DNA of 64,000 nt from Prostheceraeus crozeri (Eukaryota > Platyhelminthes > Polycladida > Euryleptidae): contig CAJQUW010003470.1 of NCBI GenBank assembly GCA_907163375.1, positions 62,001 through 126,000 of the forward strand. The letters run 5' to 3'. Below are positions 1-12,000 of this stretch, piece after piece. The stretch's first letter is position 1; the number at the start of each line of letters is the position of its first letter. The position numbers were made by a program, and so were the translations under genes. The notes below the pieces were generated by a model, which saw only the letters and a program-made list of their open reading frames with translations, did not search any database and had not been told where the DNA came from.

Positions 1-2247
1 AAGTTCGAACAATGCGTGAATATGGACACATGGGACTGTATCGACACAGACACTGCATGGCAGAAGGCGCGAGAAACCCTGTTGAAAGCGGGGGACCAGG
101 TGTGTGGATGGACAAGAGCACCCAAAAGACATAGGGAGACCTGGTGGTGGAACAAAGAAGTTGAAGAGATGATAAACGACAAGAGAGCAAAGTTCAAGGC
201 TTGGTGTCAGGCGAAAGGCACGACTGATGAAGAATCAATGCATCTTGCGTACGTGGCTGCAAAGAAGGAAGCAAAAAGATCCGTGGCGCGCGCACAACAT
301 CAAGAGAGAAGCAACATCACAGAACAGCTGCATACAACCGAAGGACAACGACAGGTATTCAGGATTGCAAAGCAGTTGGTGAAAGAGAGCAGAGATGTCA
401 CTGGAGTGAACTGTCTGAAAGACGAAGGTGGAAATGTTGTCGTAGATCCTGCTATGGTAATGAAGAGGTGGAAGCTGTACATGGAGAGTTTGCTGAACGA
501 GGAGAATGTCTGGGATGGGATGGTGACTGCTGATCTGGTCGAAGGCCCAATGGAGTATATCACAGAAGTGGAGGTTGAGAAGGCGATCGAAGAAATGAAA
601 GTGAGGAAAGCAGCTGGTCCGACGGGGGTTGTCAGTGAGATGTTACGCGCCGCTGGAAAGAAAGGAGTAAGAATGATGACGGACATCTGTAACCTTGTCG
701 CGAGCTCGGGAAGAATCCCAAACGACTGGACCCTGAGCACTATAATACCTATTTACAAAGGGAAAGGTGATCCACTTGAATGTGGGTCATATCGAGCGAT
801 CAAGTTGCTGGAACATGGAATGAAGGTGCTTGAGCGGGTATTGGAACGAAAACTGAGAGAAAGGGTGAACATCGACAGCATGCAAATGGGTTTCATGCCT
901 GGCAAGGGTACGACTGATGCTATCTTCGTGGTTCGACAGCTGCAGGAAAAGTATATGGACAAGAAGAAAGAACTGTTTTATGCCTTCGTAGATCTCGAAA
1001 AGGCTTTCGATCGTGTGCCGAGAGAGGTGGTTAGATGGGCTCTGAGGAAGCTGGCAGTCGAGGAGTGTCTTGTAAATGCGGTGATGTCAATGTATGAGAG
1101 AGCGAGAACAGTTGTGAAAACGAAGCACGGAGTTAGCGAAGAATTCGATGTTGGAGTGGGCGTGCATCAAGGTTCTGTGCTGAGTCCTTTCTTGTTTGTA
1201 GCTGTAATGGAAGTCTTGACAAGCGAAGTCAGAGAAGGTCTACCATGGGAGATGCTATACGCGGATGATTTGGTTTTGGTGGCTGAAAGCATTGATGGTT
1301 TAAGAGAGAAAGTATGCCGGTGGAAAGAATGCTTAGAGTCAAAGGGATTGAAAGTTAACATTGCAAAGACCAAAATGATGGCATCAGGCAGAAGCTGTGG
1401 CACAGAAGAAAGATCAGGAAAATGGCCATGTGCGATTTGTGGAAAAGGCGTAGGCACGAACTCGATCAAGTGCACTGAGTGTGAAGGCTGGATTCACGGC
1501 CGATGCTCTGGGTTGCACGTTCCCCTTCGGAGCTACCAGCATGCTGCAACATTCCGATGTAGCAAATGCGAAGCACAGGGTGGAGGAAACGCCAACCAAC
1601 AACCAGAACTGAAGTTGTCAGATGGAGCCAGCATCGACAGAGTAAGATCGTTTTGCTATCTCGGAGATGTCATCGATGGAAACGGAGGTGCAAACACTGC
1701 ATCGATTGCAAGGACCCGCTGTGCGTGGCGCAAATTCAGAGAGCTGTTGGGTCTGTTGGGAAAGAGGGACATACCGCTGCGTGTGAAAGGAAAGATCTAT
1801 GCTGCCTGTGTTCGAAGTGTGATGGTTTATGGAAGTGAAACGTGGGGAATGACAGAAGAGCAGATGGTGAGACTAGAGCGGACTGAACGGAAGATGGTGC
1901 GATGGATGTGTGGAGCAAGCCTGAGAGACCGAGCACCGAGTGATGAGCTGTTGAGACGAATGGGTCTGGTTTCGGTGAGAGAAGTGGTACGAAGAGGTCG
2001 ACTAAGATGGATGGGACATGTTTTACGGAAAGATGATGCTGATTGGGTGAAGAAGTGCATGGAGATCGAAGTTCCTGGGAGAAGAGAGAGAGGAAGGCCA
2101 AGAACAACATGGAGCCAAGTCGTGGAGAAGGACATGCGAGAAGTTGGATTGACGCGGGCGGATGCCAAAGATCGAGTTCGTTGGAGAAAGCAGCTGTCGA
2201 CTGGAGTGACCGGCCAACCCCTGCGCAAGCGGGGAAAACGGCCGTAA
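1..2247 (+). CDS. RTE-type non-LTR retrotransposon ORF, linker + reverse transcriptase with PHD finger (5' part outside window)
   Basis: Reverse transcriptase of an RTE-like LINE, which copies its own RNA at a nicked genomic target. The frame is open to the window edge, so the apurinic-type endonuclease domain probably lies upstream; the first Met is at 16. Residues below count from that Met. A linker with the WWWN motif (about 44-47) leads to the RT domain: KAAGPTGV near 200, FVDLEKAFD (Asp326, Asp332), HQGSVLSP (384 on), and the catalytic YADD at 415-418. A C4HC3 PHD-type zinc finger follows (Cys472, 475, 486, 489, His494, Cys497, 515, 518), sitting between palm and thumb. The C-terminus has YGSETW, RWMCG, RWMGHVLR and GRRERGRPRTTW, typical of RTE-class ORFs. 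There is no internal stop or frameshift over 749 codons, so this copy is comparatively young. Clade assignment is from motif memory, not a tree. Confidence 0.9.
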   Translation, partial: KFEQCVNMDTWDCIDTDTAWQKARETLLKAGDQVCGWTRAPKRHRETWWWNKEVEEMINDKRAKFKAWCQAKGTTDEESMHLAYVAAKKEAKRSVARAQHQERSNITEQLHTTEGQRQVFRIAKQLVKESRDVTGVNCLKDEGGNVVVDPAMVMKRWKLYMESLLNEENVWDGMVTADLVEGPMEYITEVEVEKAIEEMKVRKAAGPTGVVSEMLRAAGKKGVRMMTDICNLVASSGRIPNDWTLSTIIPIYKGKGDPLECGSYRAIKLLEHGMKVLERVLERKLRERVNIDSMQMGFMPGKGTTDAIFVVRQLQEKYMDKKKELFYAFVDLEKAFDRVPREVVRWALRKLAVEECLVNAVMSMYERARTVVKTKHGVSEEFDVGVGVHQGSVLSPFLFVAVMEVLTSEVREGLPWEMLYADDLVLVAESIDGLREKVCRWKECLESKGLKVNIAKTKMMASGRSCGTEERSGKWPCAICGKGVGTNSIKCTECEGWIHGRCSGLHVPLRSYQHAATFRCSKCEAQGGGNANQQPELKLSDGASIDRVRSFCYLGDVIDGNGGANTASIARTRCAWRKFRELLGLLGKRDIPLRVKGKIYAACVRSVMVYGSETWGMTEEQMVRLERTERKMVRWMCGASLRDRAPSDELLRRMGLVSVREVVRRGRLRWMGHVLRKDDADWVKKCMEIEVPGRRERGRPRTTWSQVVEKDMREVGLTRADAKDRVRWRKQLSTGVTGQPLRKRGKRP

Positions 2248-2254
2248 AACGGGA

Positions 2255-2270
2255 TGAGTGAGTGAGTGAG
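2255..2270 (+). repeat. (TGAG)4 tail of the RTE LINE
   Basis: Four perfect TGAG units start 7 bases after the LINE stop codon (TAA, 2245-2247). RTE-class LINEs commonly have almost no 3' UTR and end in a short tandem repeat instead of poly(A), so this marks the 3' terminus of the inserted copy. Confidence 0.8.
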
Positions 2271-2289
2271 ATCTAAGTGCATAATTTCG

Positions 2290-2378
2290 TTCGCGTATAA
2301 ATCCTCAATTTCGCGTATTCGCGTATTTCCAGTCAAATTCGCGTAATACGCGAAATTCACGTCAGAATCCGACCACTG
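2290..2378. mobile_element. Right end of a hAT-like element with TTCGCGTA subterminal repeats
   Basis: Directly after the LINE tail there is a cluster of CGCGTA motifs and a perfect hairpin: TTCGCGTA (2338-2345), one base, TACGCGAA (2347-2354). The stretch ends in CCGACCACTG (2369-2378), whose reverse complement CAGTGGTCGG has the CAGTG start common in hAT terminal repeats. The other end is not in the window, so the LINE may have inserted into this element. The assignment rests on resemblance to the better supported hAT at 48.6-50.6 kb. Confidence 0.35.
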
Positions 2379-4604
2379 TCTTCTAGTCCGAGAGCTACTG
2401 ACGTTTTCCTCCTAAATTCACACACGAGCTCCTTGTTATTTTTAATTTGTAGATCATCAACCAACATCAGTAAAACGACAGTTCTTAAGTTATAGTTCCA
2501 GTCACCTTGCATGCTACAGAGCGTTGAATATTACAAAATTCCATCAGTTTTTTATGTAGATCCATGTAGTTCCGAGTTTGGTATACTTAATAACGCAATG
2601 ACTTGTTAATGACATTCATTTAATCACTCAAAATGAGATTTGTCGTCTCTATGATTTTGATCGCACTTTTCCGGCAATATCTTCCAGACCAGGCAGATAT
2701 GGAACATTCTTCGTTGCTAGCTTGCTTTGTTTGCTCTGAAAGTGTCATGACAACCGATGCAATTGTTGAAGATAAACAAACCGACTGTCCTGATCACAAG
2801 ATTATATTCACAGAATTTATTTCAAGTGCAACACGGTTTCAGCAATTTGATTCTTCTTGAAATCTAGCAACATTTACCTAGATCGGTGTCTGACCAAGCA
2901 GTTGAAATTACCATCAACAGCTACTGTCCACTGTAGTCTCACTGACTTGCGCAAAGCGAAACGTCTGATTTCTAAGGGTAAATCTCTCAGCTGAAATAAA
3001 TACTGAACAATAAAACTGCTGTTGAATAGATATTGAACCGATTTATAGCAGATCACAATTAGTATTGATCTGACGCGATGAAATGGTTTGCTATAAACTG
3101 AAGCAATCAGCAAGAATGACCTAAATACATCCTACACGGAAGTGATATGGATGCTGTCTACAACACTTGTCGGAATACAATGGAAGCAAGAAGTCGAATT
3201 GAAGAAGAAACAAGAATTGTCGATCTCAATTCACAATCTTCAGCTAAATTCAATAATTTCAGGAACATCTATGATAAATCTCTCTCCTTGTATAAGTGGT
3301 GGAATAGAACAGCAGTATGAGCTGCCAAATGAATCGTGTTCGGCTCTGTGGTCGAGACTTCCGAGTGACATCGCGAATGGCGACTAAAAGGCATTCCGTC
3401 TTGTTATTTCGTTCAGTACATTGAAATCAACAGAAATTATTCCTTTGAGTTCCGAAGTCTGGAAGCTGTGGTGGTCGTATGATTTAAGGAGCAACAGATC
3501 AGACATTTCACTGCCAATATTACAAAACCAGTGTACATAATCGGCTGTCAAACTGTCACTCACTAGGCGATACACGCGAACATTTTTAGGAACAATAAAC
3601 TGTTACTGGTTGCAAAATAGGCACCATCATATTATTCGTGAGATTTCATTTTACATGAAGTATGTTTAACTAATTTGATTAACAATTTTACGATCTACAT
3701 CAAATAGACGATAGGCAACGTTTTGATGACTTTCTCGTCATACTTAAGCGATTGTAGATATAAAAGAGAGCGACATTGCTCTCTTTACTTTTTTAACTTA
3801 TGGAGTTACTTTTTTCAAATGGAAATGAAGCACGGCATACCTTTGTGTAATAAACATTGCAAATTAGCCGTTAAGATATGGGGATTGATACAAACTGAAT
3901 GATTTTTCAAACATTATATACATGACATTAGCAAAGAATGTGATTTTTAAGAATATGCACATCAGAATATATTTTATTTCGTATGATGTCAACAAAGCAG
4001 ACGATTGGCGTGACTTTACCGTGACTTAGCTTACCAAATGACCTTAACTTGCCCTTTATAGTAGTCGGGTGCATTATTCTATCGAAGATCATCGAAAATC
4101 TTAAGAAATAGTAATTTAATTATTTCCGTTTCTCGTTTTGCATTAAAAAATACATCATTGGTCTCCAAATACACTCATGAAATCGAATTCATGGCTGATG
4201 AAGTACTGTGTGAAGTAAAGCAATGTATTAAGGGATTTTGATATTCAATTAATCAAATTTCCTCAAGTCAGAATTGTCGGATGGCTATGACGAAAGTTAA
4301 TCATTGCACTGCGAATTTATAAGTAATTACCTGGCAACATCTTGTGTCAGGCAAGAGAGCGGTAGAAATTTTTCTCAAAATGCTTGAACGCGAGTGCCGC
4401 GTCGCGTCTGGAGTGATAGGACCTCAAGCTACATCTTAAAAGAACAAGCGGTTGCGATTATTGATGTCTTTGCTTCGCATCCGTCTACATCACAAGACAG
4501 CTGCAGTTCAATGAGAAATTATGTTGCTGTCCCTGTGTCCCGCTGTTGTTGTACATGCCCAGCTTTTCTTGCTTAGACGATTCCGTATTTTTTCACTATC
4601 TCTG
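2379..4604. other. AT-rich non-coding stretch, nothing recognised
   Basis: Only short open frames occur (for example 2633-2860, 3142-3387 and 4394-4576), with no recognisable domain and no paired splice signals. No inverted repeat was seen. Confidence 0.6.
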
Positions 4605-4804
4605 CCACACCTTAGACACGGAGCCATATTACTAACAAGCTAAGGGTGGGGCAGCCTTCATACACTCGCAACTCTCATCAGGTTATGGTTAGTAACCTCA
4701 GGTCGGAACGGTGGCACCTCCCAAGGCCGACAGGCTCGAACCTCAGACCTTCTGCACTTCTGTACCGAAACGCGGCCCTTAACCAGCTGAGCTAGCCTAC
4801 CACC
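4605..4804 (-). mobile_element. tRNA-derived SINE
   Basis: Read on the minus strand from 4804, the sequence begins like a tRNA. The A-box-like TAGCTCAGCTGG (4783-4794) is followed about 40 bases later by a B box GGTTCGAGCC (4733-4742), the internal RNA polymerase III promoter. The following ~130 bases (body with GATGAGAGTTGCGAGTG) are unrelated to tRNA. The tRNA-like part is too diverged and lacks a clean acceptor stem, so it is not a tRNA gene. No clear target-site duplication was found and the left boundary is approximate. Confidence 0.7.
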
Positions 4805-7429
4805 TTTAATGATAAATAGAAATTCCGGAATGGATAGAAAAAAATGATTTTGATGAATACAATAACCATATACTTGAGTACTTTTCCAAAGGTGTGAAAG
4901 AGGAGATAGTTCAAAAACAGATGCAAAGCTTTTGGGCTTAGATGTGATCTGTGCTTGAAATCAGATCATACAAGTAAATTAAAATTTGTTATCTATTAAT
5001 TCAATAAATCTTCATAAAAATTATATCTATCTAATTTCAAAATGGTGCATAATACCGACAAGATGAGGTGATACACCGGTATTTGATCATGCTTGAAAAT
5101 ACTTGTGTCTGCGCAAGTACAGCCAAAGTACGATCAATAACAGTTTAATATTACAATTCAAATAGCAGAATGCATGTTTAGAAGGCCTGATGTTGACTTA
5201 TGACACTTTGACACACCTTGCGATTTACCATTATTTTGTCATGCAACTTAACTGAAATCATCATCTAAAAGCATGAAACTTTTGCGATTATAAGATCAAA
5301 GAGGAAAGTAATTTGCCAAAGGTGTGTAAATTAGTTGAATGTCATACTCTCTTGCATCACATATAAGCCACAAAATAATAGAAGTGGCAATTATTTTTAA
5401 ATTCAGATCGTGCACATTCTCACAGAAATGAGAACACCTCAACGGATCAAACGATATTTATTACTGTAGTACATCTGGCAGTCCCACTATATTATGTACA
5501 AATTATGGGAACAAGAGCAACACCATCACACTCGCATGTAAGATCAAGTAAGTACGAGTAAGGATGCTACGTGATAAACTTACTGTAATCTCGAATACAT
5601 AATAAGTTATGAGTAGATTATGGTATGAAATGCAAGTACCAAGCAGTAAGTTCATTTATTGATAACAAAAATCTCGATCAATTAGGATTGTATTGTGGAC
5701 AATGTTAATGAGACCCAATTTTCTCAAATTTACTCCGGGTATGCATGACAGGGAATTGAAAATGAGATGCAAACTTGGCCTACTGATGATTCCTGATAGT
5801 GGATGAAATGACAACTATTTAAGTCGGTTCCTATTTCAACTGAAAATGCAATTGAAGATTAAAATAATTATTTTTCCTTTGTGTCTGCAAAAAGCAGCAA
5901 TTATTAATTATTACAGGTGCACTAACTTAGACGGCATGTCAGTAGTGTGTCAAAAAAGTATTTAATGAATACCTGCGGAAATTTCATTTCATTAAAATGC
6001 TAATTGCACATGTGAAATTTAATCCGGGCATGGTGACAAGTTGAAATAAGGAGCTGTGTCGTTGTTTAGAATTGAGAACAATGTCATTCAGGCATTGTAG
6101 TATGTAGAAGAATCAAGTCCTTTTAAGTCGAGGAAGGAGCATTTTATTAATTTGCTGGACTGTTTGCAAACTGTACCTTGGACTCGGAAAGACAACTTTC
6201 TTTGACTAAATGATTGCTTTAACCAAGTAGATGACTGAATTTAACTAATATCTGCCAAATGCAATTAGCAGGATCAACTCAGATTTCAATCGATTCTCAG
6301 GCTAGTCGTAACTGACACGTCTGTAGACTGCTATGTGCAGGCTTTTCCATCATTCAGTCTTTTTCTTTTCATTGGATAGTATTACCGGTCAGTGCGTTCA
6401 GTATTAACGTGATGCAATGTACGCTTTCATCGTTCACAGATCTTTATTTGCATTTTATCTACATTACATTAGCATCAGATCTACATATAGATCTATTTGC
6501 GGTAGATCTACATCTACTGGATTAGATGGTTAATTACTAGAAGTTGAGGAAGAATCACTAATGGTTGATTAAAATACGATCTGATATCTCGAATTTCCGT
6601 TTTACTATGTAGCGCGATAAACTTATAGAAAGCGCATTGTACCCATGATGTGCTATTATTGCTTTAATTCACGGCAATCGACAATAGGGATCTATTTCGA
6701 GCCTTACGTTGTTAGTACAAGTGCTAGGCGTGGTTCTACGTTAACTTTGTAATGAATCTCAATTCTAACGTGTATGGAAATTTTAAGTGATATCATCAAA
6801 GATACAATCGCAGTTGTTGATCCAAAATTGCAATTCTAAGAAATGTGAATACTGACCACATGCAGTATACAAAATACCTTCACATTTGAAATTTCTTTCA
6901 AATTATCATGGAAATTCTTAACTGTGACAAATGGGAAACCGATATTCCGCTACCGTCAATGCATTTCTTAACATAAGTGTACGTACAATCAAATCTCTTA
7001 TTTTAACAACTCGAATTGGTATACATAGGCAATCTCGGGTGTTATCGCAGGATAGCGTGTCGAACAATTCAATAAGACTTAGCTGTCACAGCTATCGATT
7101 CGTGTCAAAGTAAAGCCACCATGTAGATTCTAGTTAGTCATTTGTGTTATCACTGTTTACCAACTTTGATTTCTTGACGTTATACCATAAATGACTTCTA
7201 ATTGTACGTCAAAATAGGAAAAAATACTTCTAGAATACATTTTAGAACTCACTAGGTTGAATAGTTAAAAAAACTATTGTTTGAATTAAATGCTACTTTT
7301 AAAGATAACTTAACGATTAACTTAAAATCAATCGACGCGCACTTGGGTAGCCATAAATTGTAAAAAACTGTATTACAAAACCTAATAAAATATTCAAATG
7401 AGGCTTTTTTGCAAAGCTTCTCAGCTGTA
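4805..7429. other. AT-rich non-coding stretch
   Basis: No gene or transposon recognised. Three copies of the palindrome AGATCTA occur within 34 bases (6477-6483, 6489-6495, 6504-6510), probably chance or local slippage. Confidence 0.55.
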
Positions 7430-7569
7430 AAGAAGGCTGCACTTATACCGCCACTTAGTCTTATACCGTCACAAGCTTTATAGAAAAAATCGAAAACTCT
7501 GTAGACATTTTACAACGCTGTGTATATATTTGGAATTCCGATGCTTCTAAATACAGGTTTTTGCAGGAA

Positions 7570-7606
7570 ATAACGGCGTTTCCTCAATTGATTACGTCAT
7601 TTTGCA
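7570..7606 (+). repeat. Left inverted-repeat core of the Tc1-like element
   Basis: Starts ATAACGGCG and ends in TACGTCATTTTGCA. It aligns with the reverse complement of 8841-8877 with about three quarters identity and one or two single-base gaps. Confidence 0.7.
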
Positions 7607-7832
7607 TAGAATATCGTCAATATGCAATGATTAACGGCATAACAATAGAGACTAACGGCACAAACAAAACATTCCGTCCTTTTGTACTTTATTACGACGT
7701 AGGCCCATTGCTTTACTGGCGCTTGCAAAACTGAATGGCAATAAGGTGAGTGTTGATCGGCAATGTCAAAACGTTACGACATGATGCAGTATTTAAGGAC
7801 AGCCGGCGATGTGAGCGCGCACAGTTGGAAAA

Positions 7833-8784
7833 ATGAGACGAAGAAGAATGATACCGTTGCTGGATAAAAAGAGAATTGTGGATGCCTATGAGAATCCAAA
7901 CTCTGACTATGTAGAGGTAGCTGCGGTGCTTAACATTCCGCGAGGGACAGCCTGGTCAATCATACGTCGCTATCTGGAAGATGGTGAGGTAATGGTACGG
8001 AAAAAGAGGGGGTGGACGACGACAGCTTGCAACTAAAGAGATGATTGATTGCCTTCTTGGAACTGTCGAACAACACCCTAATTACACGTTGCGAAAACTC
8101 AGCGAAGAGCTTCGACTCCAATTACCAGACAGTCCTCGTCTCAGTGAGTCCACAGTCCATCGCGTGCTAAGAGGTAGCCTCATCACAATGAAGAAGCTGG
8201 AGTCACCACCTGCAGATCGTAACAGAATGGATGTCAAACTTGCTCGCCGAGCCCACGCGGAATGGCTCACACCAGCGGATCCTCACATTATCTACATTGA
8301 ATCAGGTTTTAACTTATGGACGAGTCGATCTCGAGGACGATCTGCAAGAGGACATCGCGCACAGCTCATCGTCGGAGCTAGACAATGCCCAAATTTTACA
8401 CTCATTCTTGGGAGTGTCCAGACAACGAGGCTTAGTACATCACACTATCCGTGAAGGAGGAACGACAGCGGATGCATTTAACGACTTTTTGGCGGACCTT
8501 ATCAACGGCCACTTCCTTCCCAATGAAGAGACGCACCCTGCTTCCTAAACGCAGCAGAAAATTGTTTCAGCATTTGGAAGGCGGGTCTACGACGCCAATT
8601 GGAGGAGGTGAGGGAACAGTTACTTCGTCAGCCATATCAAGAGCAACTGGCAACTCTTACTCAGCTTGCTGAGCAAAATTTGGTGGAAATCACTCCAGCT
8701 GCTTGTAGTGCTGCCCATCGGCGAACAAGACGCATCTTCACCGCATGTATTCAGATGCAGGACATAAGTGATGACCATGCATAA
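7833..8784 (+). pseudogene. Tc1-like transposase, broken
   Basis: Encoded a DDE transposase that binds the element ends and cuts and pastes it. The N-terminal helix-turn-helix region (KKRIVDAYENPNSDYVEVA, then IPRGTAWSIIRRYLEDG) is in the first frame (7833-8036). A stop separates it from the second piece (8041-8454), with the expected linker and the start of the catalytic core. The first catalytic block reads YIESGFNLW where the family has YIDESGFNLW, so the first Asp codon is gone. The core then shifts frame (RQRGLVHHTIREGGTTADAF, about 8405-8485). The block with the second Asp and the final acidic residue is missing. The typical C-terminus (LAEQNLVEITPAACSAAHRR) returns near 8660-8784. It cannot be active. 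Family assignment is by remembered motifs. Confidence 0.8.
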
Positions 8785-8840
8785 TGATGTGACATAATGA
8801 CATGCATAATTTGAATAAAAACTGTCTTGGATATGAGTTT

Positions 8841-8877
8841 TGCAAAATGACGTAGTATTTAGATGAACCGCTGTTAT
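8841..8877 (-). repeat. Right inverted-repeat core of the Tc1-like element
   Basis: TGCAAAATGACGTA (8841-8854) is the exact complement of 7593-7606. The match continues to GTTAT at 8873-8877 with a few mismatches. Confidence 0.7.
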
Positions 8878-9019
8878 AACTGACAAATGCTACTGCTTAG
8901 TGAATAAGTCGTTAAATTTGAAATTGACGGAGTGTTTAACAGTATTTGTCGTTAACAAATGAACCGATTTCATTAATTTGTGATTAAAGCCGTTAAGTTA
9001 CGCATTATGCCACTCTGTA

Positions 9020-12000
9020 ATGCACAACTGCCTCTATTAAACGCAAAAACCTGTAGAACAGACAGCATTTTCTGAAGAGAGAAAATACAAAACTTAGTAA
9101 AAGTGAAAGTCTTATATCAAGAAAATATGAATTGCAGAATTATGATTGTTTTCAAACATTGCATATGTATGTAGTTGATGACCCTTCTCTTTTTGTGATT
9201 CCAATCTGAAAATGCATTCACGCACTGATCTTTTTAGCACTGAATTCCATTTTTTAGTGCTACTTAAATGCAGCACCATTGAAAGTCTTTATAGAAGTTT
9301 ATACTGCTAGCTATCTAATGAAGATCTCCACACCGACCACTTCGATTTAGAATGGAAACCCGGAGGGAATCGATCGATGTAGTGTTGAACTCCGTTTCTA
9401 CGAATTCATCTCTATAAGCATCAAAATTATCTTTCACATTAAATGTTTCCAACACGTGTCGAGGTGGTGCTCTGTTTTCATTTGTTTCAGAATTCCTTTT
9501 CAAGGTTCATCCACTGCTTGCCTGTGATGTTTATTACATAAAGGCACCCTATGTTACGAAGATGGACGGCTATCTATTGCCATGGACGAACTTCTATGAG
9601 GACATCCTGTCACCTGGAACTCTGTCTAGACATTGTCACCGCCTCACAGATACCATAGGGCGGTCGATAAATAGTAGTGCAAAGTGGATACAAAATCCGA
9701 TGGATATTAAATGTTTATGTCTTTATGCTTATATGCGCTTTTTTCGGAGTGAAACAAGTATGATTTTTTCGTTTTAAATCTTTATTTTAATCTTTTTTTA
9801 AAGCGGAACATCACTACAATTTCTACTACTACTTCCAAACGTCTGAGGTAGATTCTGACTATTGATTTGAAATTTCGCATTCAATAGTGTACGAAAAATT
9901 ATAAATGTGTGTATTTGAATGCCTTTAAATGTTCAATAAAACCATAATCAATCGTTCATTTAGATATCCTCTTATGCTAATGATGACTTTTATGAAATAA
10001 TCGTCTTTTTACTTTCGTAATTCTAAATCACAGAAATTATAGGCTAGTATCATTTTTAACATTTCATCAAATACAAATCGCATAGTTAAATATAATAGTA
10101 GACAAGTGTATAGTGCATGTTTGTGCATATTGTCTCATCTCAGCTGCCAAAAAGGAGAAAGATTGCTTGAAGATTTCCTGCAGATACGTATGAATCTGGT
10201 GAGCTTGTTATTGCGTAAGCCCTAATCGCCTTATCCCTTTTCACATCATCTATAACACGGTGAGTAAAACAGGTCAATATCAAAACCTAAAATTCAAATT
10301 TAACTTGATTGTGATGATTTACATAGATCAAATCAGTGACGTTAGGATCAAAACAATCTTAACTGCTATTTTACAGTTAGGCCAACTATGGTATCAGCAT
10401 TGGTCAATACATGTACATGAATAAGAAGCTGATATTATGAATATAATTCTCTTTATGTATGCAGGTCTAGGTATCTCTCAAAATTTCATATTTAGCACAA
10501 GTCTACCTTATCGATGCCGCAGAACCCTACATTTTATCAATGATTTCGTACGAGTCGTGTAGCACAATCTGTGCTAGGCTACATAGACTAATATGCTAAG
10601 ACGGCAAGATAACATTTTTCAAAGAAACGCATCAATGTGTTGATGAGGATTCATGAGCTTTTATGTCTTGGCACTTTAAACAGTAGGCTACTCCTGGCAT
10701 AAATGTAATTGCTTGAAATCATGGAGTTTGGAATGCACATATTCCAGCAAGCATGAAAGGAACGAAAATATGGAGATGCATTCCGCTAGCTGTGACGATG
10801 TGCGGGGTGTGAGGGGATGAAGCGTACGTGGAGATTGGCACGCCAAAATAAGCTCAAGTAGGCCTGTTCAAGACTTTATGACTCGATCCGATTCGCGAAT
10901 CACGACTCAATTCGACTCAAAATTTGCCGATTCGCAGAGACATTAGCTTTAAAATAACTTGTTAGCCAAAACTATCCACAACAATTGATCTTGTTTGTTC
11001 TATTTTGGTGTGTCTAGGCTGTCTCTCATAAGACTTAGTCCTCCTAAAACCTACAGGTGATAGGTATTCTCTATCATTGTTCGCATTTTTATTTAATGAA
11101 TTTTGAGGTATACCTATGTAAGGTGTGTGTTAAGTTACATAGGTTATTTAGACATCTATCACACGCATGGTAGGACTTCTCTCTGTAGACCTACGTGTCG
11201 ACTTTACTTTCTAAAGTGCTTGCTTGAGGAACTGGAGAGGTAGAACAAATGGATAAGTGAAATTCAATTCTTGAAACTTGAGCAACAAATGGATTTCTCC
11301 ATCTTCTGCATAAACCATGAATGACTCTACTTTCGTTTTCTTTGGAGAAGGAAGTCCAGGCGAAATCCCGATTTTATAGGCAATCAAATTTTGTGTATCA
11401 CAATGTAGAAATCACAACACAATGAACAAACTCTATGTGTAATTCACAATGACAATAATAAGTGTAAGGTAACAATCAAAAGAGGCAGAGCCAATCCCAG
11501 GCACAGGCTCATCCTGGTTATTAATCCGACATAGTTGATACAATCCTTAGACATCAACATGAAAATCATCTGACAAACATCATTACAGAAAATTTTAAGA
11601 TTAATTCTATGATCATGAAAGAGAAACAAATAAAAGCTCTATTTTACAGATCGGAACTGCTTTCTGGAGGCCCACATATTTGAGAAAATATCATAACATT
11701 TTCAAATGTGTCATGCTTCTTTCGTGTCTTAACTATCCTTTTTATCATTTATTTATAGCACTACCGACCCTGGTCCAACTGAGCACAGGACCAGGTTACA
11801 AAGCGCAGGACAATATATTTTTACTACAATTCCTGAATGAAGACGTAGATTTGTCAATTCAGCGTCATTTTGGTTTGAGCACTTCTATGTGTGGTACATT
11901 TGCCATGCCGTCATCATAAATGGAAGTACAGCTTTCTAAAAAGAAATGAAGGGGAAACTGCCCATAGTCAGACAATCAGTTCTGATGACATTACAAGTCC

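Larger units (their letters stand above)
7430..9017 (+). mobile_element. Decayed Tc1/mariner-class DNA transposon with long diverged inverted repeats
   Basis: A Tc1-like transposase remnant lies between sequences that read as diverged inverted repeats. The best block is an exact 14-base match, TACGTCATTTTGCA (7593-7606) against its complement at 8841-8854, inside a 37-base alignment (7570-7606 with 8841-8877). Weaker similarity continues outward on both sides. It appears to end at a CAGAGTGGCATAATGCG-type terminus on the right (before TA at 9018-9019) and near TA at 7428-7429 on the left. Tc1/mariner elements duplicate TA and are about 1.3-2 kb, which fits. The outermost left boundary is uncertain. 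Confidence 0.65.

Noticed and set aside
1827-2360. 177-codon antisense open frame over the RTE LINE
   Set aside because: Antisense to a well conserved RT C-terminus; no domain of its own.
4725-4804. Functional tRNA gene
   Set aside because: Has A and B boxes but no paired acceptor stem and is followed by a SINE body; treated as SINE head.
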